13,328 bases of DNA, taken from Pseudomonadota bacterium (lineage in GTDB: Bacteria; Pseudomonadota; Alphaproteobacteria; Rhizobiales; Rhizobiaceae). The stretch lies in NCBI GenBank assembly GCA_023433855.1, contig JAEYTV010000299.1, positions 1 to 13,328 on the forward strand. The letters run 5' to 3'. The notes beneath the pieces were generated by a model. The model saw nothing but the letters and a program-made list of their open reading frames with translations. It searched no databases and was not told where the DNA came from. Both the position numbers and the translations under genes were made by a program. Below are positions 6,202-12,331 of the stretch, piece after piece. The stretch's first letter is position 1; each line of letters opens with the position of its first letter.

Positions 6202-7944
6202 ATGGATCAGGGCGTGGTGCTGAAACCCAAATCTGAGGAACTTCGGCGCGTGTTTGGGGCATGTCGCGGCTATTTCGCCACCGCCGCGCTGTTCAGCCTC
6301 GCGATCAACCTGCTTTACCTGGCATCGCCGATCTACATGCTGCAAGTGTACGACCGCGTGATTTCGTCAGGCAGCAGGACGACGCTGGTCATGCTGACGG
6401 TTGCGCTGCTGATGGCGCTAGGCGCCCTGGCAGGCCTCGACACTGTCCGCTCCAGGGTTCTTACGCGCACCAGCGTGCGTCTCGACAGGCTCTTGGCCGG
6501 GCGTGTGGTCGCGGCTTCAGTGGAAAAGGTTGGTGGTCAGGCATCCGGCGGCCAGCCCTTGCGCGATTTCGATACGTTTCGCCAATTCATCACCGGCAGC
6601 GGCATCCATGCGATATTCGATCTGCCGTGGGCGCCGATTTATATCGGCGTCATCTTCCTGCTCCATCCGATCCTCGGCTTTTTCGCCTTCGGCTCGGCGG
6701 TGCTGCTGGTTGTCATGGCGGTGATCAACGAGTGGCTCATTCGCGGGCCCTCGACAGAGGCCGGCGCCGCGGCGTCCAAGAATTATGGCTTTACCGAGAT
6801 GAGCCTTCGCAACGCCGAGGTTCTTCGGGCAATGGGCATGGTCGGCGGGTTGCTGCAGCGGTGGGATCGTGACCGTGCCCGCATGATCGAGCGGCAAGTG
6901 TCGGCAAGCGACCGCGCGGCGGCCACGCAGAGCATCGTCAAGTTCTCGCGATTGGCCATGCAGTCGGTCATCCTGGGCATCGGCGCTTATCTTGTGATCA
7001 ACCGCATGACGACCGCGGGTGCGATGTTCGCCGCCAGTATCCTTCTGGGGCGGGCGCTTCAGCCTGTCGAACAGACTGTCGGTCAATGGAGCGCCCTGCT
7101 TTCGGCACGCGCCGCATTCTTTCGTATCCGCGACCTTTTGATTGCCAGCCCACCCAGCGAACGCAGCCTGATACTGCCGAGGCCAAAGGGCCATTTGTCA
7201 GTTGAGAGCGTGCACTACATGGCGCCCGGCAATCCAAGACTGCTCGTTCGCAATGCATCCTTTCGGCTGAAAGCCGGAGACACGCTCGGGATCATCGGCG
7301 CTTCGGGCGCGGGAAAGTCGACGCTCGCCAGATTGATCGTTGGCGTGCTGCGCCCGACCAGCGGCGTCGTTAGGCTCGACGGCGCCGACGTCTCGACATG
7401 GCCGCGCGAGTCGCTCGGGCGGTATATCGGCTATCTGCCGCAGGATATCGAACTCTTCGCCGATACGGTCGCCGCCAATATCAGCCGCTTCCGGGTGGGG
7501 GCAGATGCCGAGGTCATCCGTGCCGCCCAAATGGCCGGAGTTCACGACATGATCCTGCAATTGCCCAATGGCTACGAGACGCAGGTCGGCGAGGGCGGGG
7601 CGGCCCTTTCCGGCGGCTACCGTCAGCGCATCGCGCTTGCACGAGCGGTTTTCGACAAGCCGTCCCTGGTCGTGCTCGACGAGCCGAGCTCAAATCTCGA
7701 CGCCGAGGGCGACCAGGCGCTCACCGAATGCATCGTCCAGCTGAAACAACAGGGCACGACGGTACTGATCATTTCACACCGGCCGGCGACCCTCGCCACA
7801 GTCGACAAAATCCTGATCCTGCGCGACGGCGCGATCGATATGTTCGGCGGGCGCGCAGAGATCATTGCCAAGCTCAATCCACCATCTCGCGTGCAGGCCG
7901 TGCCAAGCCCCCCACAAGCTTCATCAGCAACTGGGGGAGGCTGA
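6202..7944 (+). CDS. Type I secretion ABC exporter (PrtD family permease/ATPase)
   Basis: Inner-membrane ABC transporter that powers type I secretion, 580 residues, the normal PrtD length. A membrane domain with about six helices (roughly 24-300) includes the family motif SPIYMLQVYDRV. The ATPase domain shows Walker A GASGAGKST (366-374, Lys372), signature LSGGYRQR (469-476), Walker B LVVLDEP (489-495, Asp493 and Glu494) and the switch histidine in ISHRPAT (His526). The signature has Tyr where LSGGQ is common. There is no N-terminal C39 peptidase domain, as expected for RTX export without cleavage. The frame is open back to a GTG at 5860, but homology to the family starts near SEELRRVFGACRGYF, so ATG 6202 is chosen although its ribosome binding site is poor. 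The adaptor gene begins one base after its stop; the likely cargo is the divergent RTX protein. Confidence 0.9.
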   Translation: MDQGVVLKPKSEELRRVFGACRGYFATAALFSLAINLLYLASPIYMLQVYDRVISSGSRTTLVMLTVALLMALGALAGLDTVRSRVLTRTSVRLDRLLAGRVVAASVEKVGGQASGGQPLRDFDTFRQFITGSGIHAIFDLPWAPIYIGVIFLLHPILGFFAFGSAVLLVVMAVINEWLIRGPSTEAGAAASKNYGFTEMSLRNAEVLRAMGMVGGLLQRWDRDRARMIERQVSASDRAAATQSIVKFSRLAMQSVILGIGAYLVINRMTTAGAMFAASILLGRALQPVEQTVGQWSALLSARAAFFRIRDLLIASPPSERSLILPRPKGHLSVESVHYMAPGNPRLLVRNASFRLKAGDTLGIIGASGAGKSTLARLIVGVLRPTSGVVRLDGADVSTWPRESLGRYIGYLPQDIELFADTVAANISRFRVGADAEVIRAAQMAGVHDMILQLPNGYETQVGEGGAALSGGYRQRIALARAVFDKPSLVVLDEPSSNLDAEGDQALTECIVQLKQQGTTVLIISHRPATLATVDKILILRDGAIDMFGGRAEIIAKLNPPSRVQAVPSPPQASSATGGG

Positions 7945-7945
7945 C

Positions 7946-9292
7946 ATGAGCCAGTCTATGGCTATCTCCGGAAAACGCGCGGCGCCCGTACCTAGACAAG
8001 CGGAGATGCCAAGCGATTCCGCGCGCGGAGCCATCCTCGCCGGCTGGACAATACTCATTGCCTTCTTTGCAGGTTTCGGCGGCTGGGCGATCACTGCTCC
8101 ACTCAACGGAGCGGTAGTCGGGGAAGCGGTCGTCAAGGTGGAAGGGAACCGAAAGAGCGTCCAGCATCTCGATGGAGGAATTATCAAGGAACTACTCGTC
8201 AAGGATGGCGATCGCGTGAAGGAGGGCGACATACTGGTTGTGCTCGACGACACACAGTTGCAGGCCGAATTCGACGTCCTGTCCCAGCAGTACGCGATGC
8301 TGCGGGCCATCGAAGCACGCCTGACCGCCGAGTTGGTATTCAGCGACGTCGTGACGTTTCCGGCAGAGCTGACAGAGAGCAACGAGACATCCGCCAGGAC
8401 CGCGATCGAAGCGCAGAAACACGAATTCGAAAGCCGGCGCGCCGCGCTGGACGGCGAGGAGAAAATCCTGGTCTACCGGATTTCTCAGCTCAAGGAGCAG
8501 ATCGCCGGAAACGAAGCCCAGGAGAAAGCGTACGGGGACCAACTCGCATCGGTGTTCGGCGAGAAGGAAAGCCTCGCCGACCTGGTCAAGAAAGGCCTGG
8601 TGACGAAACCTCGCATACTGCAACTCGAACGAACCGTGGCTGGGTTGCAGGGTCAGGTTGCCGAGATCCGGGCGGCAACGGCCGCTGCCCTCCAAAGCAT
8701 CGGCGAATATTCGCAACAGATCGCCCAGGTCCGAAAGGCCCGCACCGCCGAGATCACGAAGGAACTCAGCGACACGCAAGCCAAGCTGCTCGACGTTCTT
8801 CCGCGCCTTCACAACGCGAAGGTTTCGCTGGGGCGCACGGAGATTCGATCGCCCTATGCGGGCGAGGTAGTCGGACTCAGCGTGTTTTCTGTCGGCGGCG
8901 TCATCGGCCGCGGGGAAAAGATCCTGGATGTGGTACCCGATCACACATCCCTTGTCGTGGAAGCAAAGGTACGGGTCGAAGACATAAGTGACTTGCGCCC
9001 AGGCATGGCCTCGGAGGTACATTTCACCTCGTACAAACAGCGAATTGTCCCGCTGATACGCGGCACCGTGGCGCAAATTTCGGCCGACCGCCTAACCGAT
9101 GAGCGGACCGGTGTCTCATACTACGTCGTGGCGGTGGACGTGGATGATGGTGATCTGGCGGCAAGCCCGGAGATCAAGCTTTACCCAGGAATGCCTGCGA
9201 CCGTCATGATAATGACGCGCGAGCGAACGGCCCTGGACTACATCGTTGGCCCGCTTGTCCAATCCTTCGACCAAGCATTTCGCGAGAAATAG
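7946..9292 (+). CDS. HlyD/PrtE family membrane-fusion (periplasmic adaptor) protein of type I secretion
   Basis: Adaptor that links the inner-membrane exporter to an outer-membrane TolC-type channel, 448 residues. It has a short cytoplasmic N-terminus, one membrane helix (about 29-50), a lipoyl/barrel half (KSVQHLDGGIIKELLVKDGDRVKEGD split, about 70-95), a long helical hairpin or coiled coil (about 105-310), the second barrel half (TEIRSPYAGEVVGL) and the typical PrtE tail TRERTALDYIVGPL followed by AFREK. ATG 7946 is chosen over the upstream open frame (from 7865) because GGGGGAGG lies just before it and because it follows the exporter TGA by a single base, indicating translational coupling. 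No TolC-like gene is in the window, so the outer-membrane partner is probably encoded elsewhere. Confidence 0.92.
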   Translation: MSQSMAISGKRAAPVPRQAEMPSDSARGAILAGWTILIAFFAGFGGWAITAPLNGAVVGEAVVKVEGNRKSVQHLDGGIIKELLVKDGDRVKEGDILVVLDDTQLQAEFDVLSQQYAMLRAIEARLTAELVFSDVVTFPAELTESNETSARTAIEAQKHEFESRRAALDGEEKILVYRISQLKEQIAGNEAQEKAYGDQLASVFGEKESLADLVKKGLVTKPRILQLERTVAGLQGQVAEIRAATAAALQSIGEYSQQIAQVRKARTAEITKELSDTQAKLLDVLPRLHNAKVSLGRTEIRSPYAGEVVGLSVFSVGGVIGRGEKILDVVPDHTSLVVEAKVRVEDISDLRPGMASEVHFTSYKQRIVPLIRGTVAQISADRLTDERTGVSYYVVAVDVDDGDLAASPEIKLYPGMPATVMIMTRERTALDYIVGPLVQSFDQAFREK

Positions 9293-9553
9293 CTAATTGA
9301 ATAGCCAGTCCGACCAACTCGGTTGCGAAGGAAAGCATTAGGTTACCGCGAACGGCCAGAATGCGCTTCCGGGAACAGCGAAACTCCCTTCAACGACTGC
9401 AAGGGGGCGCAAGGCAGCCGTGCGCACCAGTCGCATAAGATGCAGTGCGCAAGCACTGTCACGCCGCGCAGGCAAGTTCGACGTCTGTTTCGCGGACGCG
9501 CGCCTTTCGGATGTTTCAACGGGAAACACATAGCTTGAGAAACCAAGCTGGTA
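9293..9553. other. Intergenic region between converging exporter and TetR genes
   Basis: I see no supported gene in these 261 bases; a 71-codon frame from a TTG at 9323 has an Arg-rich, family-less product and no good ribosome binding site. There are two hairpins: CAGTGC (9443-9448) and GCACTG (9453-9458) around a GCAA loop, and the one at 9532-9549 listed separately. No strong T-run terminator for the secretion operon is evident. Confidence 0.5.
9532..9549 (-). terminator. Weak hairpin terminator candidate after the TetR gene
   Basis: AGCTTG (9532-9537) and CAAGCT (9544-9549) are perfect complements around a 6-base loop, starting five bases after the TetR stop codon on the minus strand. The following minus-strand bases ATGTGTTTC are only moderately T-rich, so termination would be weak. 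Confidence 0.3.
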
Positions 9554-10138
9554 TTATCGCCTTCGCAAGCCGTCCATCACCAAGGTCTTGAAAATCTTCG
9601 CCCGGCGCAGGCGATCCTCGCGCGTGCCGCCGCTCAGCATGACGCCGCCCATCGCCTGCTGGAGGATCAGGAACATTTCCGAGCTGCAGTCGGGACGCAA
9701 CGTCCCCTTTTTCGACGCGCGTTTCGCTGCCCGATGCAGGATGGCCGCAATCTCCTCCTTTTCGCTGGCGAAGTCGGTCGACGCGAGTTCCTTCTGCACG
9801 GCTTCCGCAAGCCCGCCATTGCGGACGTAGGAACTGAGCTTCTGATCGAAGAGTTCCTCGAAATCGCCGGCGTCACCCTTCTGCGCGGATGCCAGGTCGC
9901 GGATATGCTGCATGCCCCGCTCGAACAAGGCAAAAGCGAGATCGGTCCGCGTGGCAAAATTGCGGTGCAGCGTCGCTCGTCCGACACCCGCCGCGGTAGC
10001 GATCTCGCTCAACGGTACATCGAAGCCACGCTCCGCGAAAAGGCGTTCGGCCGCCGCGAGTATCGCCTTGCGGTTCCGGTCTGCATCGGTGCGCAGCGGC
10101 TTGGCTGCGTCCTGCATCGCGTCACGTTCTTCAGTCAC
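9554..10138 (-). CDS. TetR/AcrR family transcriptional regulator
   Basis: A 194-residue DNA-binding regulator. The N-terminal domain (about 18-65) carries the TetR helix-turn-helix, with VPLSEIATAAGVGRATLHRNF (split at about 41-61) matching the family recognition helix, and the remainder is a helical ligand domain too variable to predict an effector. The GTG at 10138 is chosen, with GAGG five bases before it; an in-frame ATG at 10117 (MQDAAKPL) is an alternative that loses seven residues and no domain. A perfect inverted repeat lies 13 bases before the start, strongly suggesting autoregulation. It sits downstream of soxA on the same strand and converges with the secretion operon. Its targets may include itself, the secretion/RTX pair or something outside the window; sequence does not decide. 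Confidence 0.9.
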   Translation of the reverse strand: MTEERDAMQDAAKPLRTDADRNRKAILAAAERLFAERGFDVPLSEIATAAGVGRATLHRNFATRTDLAFALFERGMQHIRDLASAQKGDAGDFEELFDQKLSSYVRNGGLAEAVQKELASTDFASEKEEIAAILHRAAKRASKKGTLRPDCSSEMFLILQQAMGGVMLSGGTREDRLRRAKIFKTLVMDGLRRR

Positions 10139-10151
10139 CCCTGCCTCACAT

Positions 10152-10175
10152 CGCTATATTTGAATGAATATAGCG
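10152..10175. promoter_or_regulatory. Probable TetR operator (perfect 9-bp inverted repeat)
   Basis: CGCTATATT (10152-10160) and AATATAGCG (10167-10175) are perfect complements separated by 6 bases. The dyad lies 13 bases upstream of the TetR start codon, and on the minus strand it contains TATATT, a near-perfect -10 box (with a weak -35, CTGCTA, 17 bases away). A repressor bound here would block its own promoter, as is usual in this family. Confidence 0.65.
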
Positions 10176-10198
10176 TCTTTTCGATGCGTTAGCAGCCC

Positions 10199-10232
10199 CT
10201 CCGGAAATCTGTCGTATTCCGGTCTACCGGAG
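10199..10232 (-). repeat. Nested CCGG inverted repeats between soxA and TetR gene
   Basis: TCCGGT (10218-10223) and ACCGGA (10226-10231) form a tight palindrome, and CTCCGG (10199-10204) can alternatively pair with CCGGAG (10227-10232). The region follows the soxA stop, so it could be an mRNA 3'-end structure of the sox operon. There is no T-run. Confidence 0.3.
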
Positions 10233-10286
10233 CATACTGGAGAGACGTGCGATTTGCTAACGGAGAACGACCAGGCCGGCTGAGGG

Positions 10287-11042
10287 CTACCGGCGTACCG
10301 CTGGCGTTTCGATCCTAAGGCCAGCGCCTCTGGCCCGGAGATAGAGTTCGAGATCGACATACTCCGAGGAGTTGGGTGCGTAAGGTTCCGCGCGTACGGC
10401 ATCGTTGCACCACGCGAACATCCGGTTGAGCGAACCCATTGTCTGCCAAAGCTGCCGGTAGACGGGAAAGCCGTTGACCTGCCCTTGGCTGATCACCTCT
10501 CCACGCAGGTGGCCGCCGACATGGTCGACATGGCAATTGGCGCAAGAGAGATTGAGCTGGCCGCGCTTTCTTTCGTAGAAAGCCTGGCCGCGGGCGTAGC
10601 TTTCCGCCGCCGGCCCTTGAAGCGATACGCTCATTGGAAGACCACGCGCCTGATGCATGACATAGGCGGTGATCGCCAGCATGTCCTGGCTTTCGTCGGC
10701 GAAGGGCTCAGCGTGCTGGCGCTCGGTGCGGCAGAGATTGACGCGCTGCTCTAGATTGACCATGCGGCCGAGTTCGTTCGACCAGATCGGATAACGTGTG
10801 CCTACCGTGCGCATGCTCCGGGCCGCTTCGCCGTGGCAATCGGCGCAGGACTGGCCTCCTTTCGATGGAGTGCCGGCCCACAGCCGTTCACCGGCCTCGA
10901 CCCACAGCATGCCCGGATTGGCGAAATCGTCGTCCTGCAGCGCCTGCGTCTCCGACGTCAGGAAATCGTAACCCGAAAGCACGGCAGGCGCCGCCACGGC
11001 CCCCGCCAGTGGGAAGATGAGAAGCAGCGCTGCGAGCCTCAT
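10287..11042 (-). CDS. soxA: SoxA, diheme c-type cytochrome of the sulfur-oxidation complex
   Basis: Periplasmic subunit of SoxAX, which joins thiosulfate (or another reduced sulfur compound) oxidatively to the cysteine of SoxY. The 251-residue protein starts with a signal peptide (MRLAALLLIFPLAGAVAA). It has two heme-binding motifs, CADCH (66-70) and CANCH (167-171), so it belongs to the diheme form. C212 in MFAWCN matches the conserved cysteine that ligates the active-site heme as a persulfide in studied SoxA, and C104 fits the axial ligand of the first heme. ATG 11042 overlaps the soxZ stop as ATGA, giving translational coupling; the open frame continues upstream inside soxZ but lacks a signal peptide there. 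It is the last sox gene before a 148-base gap and the TetR gene. Confidence 0.93.
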   Translation of the reverse strand: MRLAALLLIFPLAGAVAAPAVLSGYDFLTSETQALQDDDFANPGMLWVEAGERLWAGTPSKGGQSCADCHGEAARSMRTVGTRYPIWSNELGRMVNLEQRVNLCRTERQHAEPFADESQDMLAITAYVMHQARGLPMSVSLQGPAAESYARGQAFYERKRGQLNLSCANCHVDHVGGHLRGEVISQGQVNGFPVYRQLWQTMGSLNRMFAWCNDAVRAEPYAPNSSEYVDLELYLRARGAGLRIETPAVRR

Positions 11043-11359
11043 GTGACCGTCAGGACGGCTGAGTTGGTGGTGACCTCGCCACCCTGATCGATCCACCGGA
11101 AGTCCACCGGACCGGTGCGCGTTGCCCGCAGGCGAAAGGTGAAGATCGGATTTGCCGACAGGCCGGGCTCCAGCTTCGCCTGGAACACCTCCTTGCCGTC
11201 GTAGCTGCACACGAAGTCGGTGACGATGTCGACAGGGATGGTGGTTCCCTGGCTGTCCACCGTGAAGCCATTGTCCATCGGGTGCATGATCATGGCGCGG
11301 ATGGTCACGACCTCTCCGCCGGCCGCCGTTTCGGGAACCTTGATGCGTGTGTTGCGCAT
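11039..11359 (-). CDS. soxZ: SoxZ, subunit of the SoxYZ sulfur carrier
   Basis: A 106-residue Ig-fold protein that binds SoxY and carries it through the periplasmic sulfur-oxidation cycle; it has no signal peptide and would be exported with SoxY by the Tat route, as known for the family. Visible family features are RIKVP near the N-terminus, IRAMIMHPMDNGF (20-32), FVCSYDGKEVF (49-59) and the C-terminal VDFRWIDQGGE. Length fits the usual 100-110. ATG 11359 follows the soxY stop by one base; the frame is open far upstream, but that part is soxY read out of frame. Its stop overlaps the soxA start. Confidence 0.93.
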   Translation of the reverse strand: MRNTRIKVPETAAGGEVVTIRAMIMHPMDNGFTVDSQGTTIPVDIVTDFVCSYDGKEVFQAKLEPGLSANPIFTFRLRATRTGPVDFRWIDQGGEVTTNSAVLTVT

Positions 11360-11360
11360 G

Positions 11361-11852
11361 TCAGTATTGCCCCGGCAGGACGGTGCAAGCTCCCACGACG
11401 ACCTGGACCTGTTCGCGCGCCATCCACAGTGAGCCGTCCGACATCTCGGCCACAGCCACGATGGTCTGTGTTCCGGCAAGACGAATGTTGGTTTCCAGGA
11501 AAGCTTCTCCCGAAGCAGGCGAGAGGGACAGCTCCACGACCTTGGGCCGCGGGTTCTGCTCGGCGAAGACCGCGATACGGGCAACGTGGTCGGAGTCCGT
11601 CATCGGACTGTCCACGGATATGGAGATCGGAACGGAGTTGCCCGTCTCGGCAAGCTTGGGGAGCTTCAGCGTTATGCGGCCCTCCTTCATCGCGCCGGCG
11701 CCAAATGTCTCCGAGATGGCTGCCGAAACCTCTTCGGGGGTCGCGTAGCCGACGCCCGGCAGGGCGGCGGCAGCGACCGCTCCGGCGCCGATCGTGATGA
11801 GCCGACGGCGAGTGATCTGGGCGCCGGGTAGTGTGGTCATAAAACGGTCCAT
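11361..11852 (-). CDS. soxY: SoxY, sulfur-carrier subunit, with atypical C-terminus
   Basis: Periplasmic carrier whose C-terminal cysteine bears the sulfur substrate during Sox oxidation. The N-terminus has a Tat signal (TRRRLITIGAG, 14-24, then a hydrophobic run to about GYA), followed by the SoxY Ig-like domain with EEVSAAISETFG, VPISISVDSPM and IAVFAEQNPRPKV. SoxY normally ends in GGCGG; here the end is GACTVLPGQY, so the cysteine (C156) is kept but lacks the double-glycine flanks and is followed by seven residues. No other reading frame restores GGCGG. The start is uncertain: ATG 11852 (163 residues) is given, ATG 11840 is four codons shorter, and ATG 11897 would overlap the soxX stop as ATGA but adds 15 residues. 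None has a strong ribosome binding site. It is followed by soxZ after one base. Confidence 0.85.
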   Translation of the reverse strand: MDRFMTTLPGAQITRRRLITIGAGAVAAAALPGVGYATPEEVSAAISETFGAGAMKEGRITLKLPKLAETGNSVPISISVDSPMTDSDHVARIAVFAEQNPRPKVVELSLSPASGEAFLETNIRLAGTQTIVAVAEMSDGSLWMAREQVQVVVGACTVLPGQY

Positions 11853-11893
11853 CGGCTGAATATGGGATACCTCCGCTCGCCGTCCCAACTCTG

Positions 11894-12331
11894 TCATTGT
11901 GCCTGCTTCAGCGTCTCTAGATATGCGACCACATCTTCGATCTCCTGGCCGGTCAGGATAGGCAGCCCGGCATAACGAATTTCGACGCGGTAGAGGCCTT
12001 TCGTGACGAAGTAGGCGGGCATGATCGTATCGGCGTTCACCATCTTGGGATCCGCAATCCGCTGGCGCAGTTCGCCGGCGCTGTAGCGGCTGCCCACCCC
12101 GGCGAGCGTCGGTCCGATGTCTCCGGATGCGCCGGGTGGAATCGTCGCCCCGGGGATGGCATGGCAGATGATGCAGTTGCCCTTCTCCGAATCGATCGCG
12201 AGTTGCATGCCACGGATCGGGTCGCCAGGCACGCTTGTCAGCGGCGCAAGTTCCTGTGCAGTAGCGGCGAGCGAACCGTGCAGCGTGGCCGTCACTAGCC
12301 AAACATTTCGCCAGTGATGGTGTCGTACCAT
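11894..12331 (-). CDS. soxX: SoxX, monoheme c-type cytochrome of SoxAX
   Basis: Small periplasmic cytochrome that takes electrons from SoxA, 145 residues. It has a cleavable signal peptide (about 1-25, ending ATA before QELAPL), one heme site CIICH (53-57), the conserved GDIGPTLAGVGSRY (70-83) and the methionine heme ligand in TIMPAYF (about M104). The C-terminal helix (EIEDVVAYLETLK) is typical of class I cytochromes c. ATG 12331 gives a complete signal peptide and overlaps the end of soxF by 37 bases; a GTG at 12295 would overlap the soxF stop by one base but leaves a truncated signal sequence. It precedes soxY in the same operon. Confidence 0.92.
   Translation of the reverse strand: MVRHHHWRNVWLVTATLHGSLAATAQELAPLTSVPGDPIRGMQLAIDSEKGNCIICHAIPGATIPPGASGDIGPTLAGVGSRYSAGELRQRIADPKMVNADTIMPAYFVTKGLYRVEIRYAGLPILTGQEIEDVVAYLETLKQAQ

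Noticed and set aside
8192..9076. Minus-strand open frame of 294 codons antisense to the adaptor gene
   Set aside because: The plus strand encodes a complete HlyD/PrtE adaptor in the same place; the antisense product has no family features.
9323..9538. Small gene of 71 codons between the adaptor and TetR genes
   Set aside because: TTG start, no good ribosome binding site, Arg-rich product without family, and it overlaps equally long frames on the other strand.
11361..11400. A frameshift hiding a normal GGCGG end in soxY
   Set aside because: Both other frames were read across the end of the gene, giving LAPSCRGNTDM and RGSLHRPAGAILTC; neither has GGCGG.
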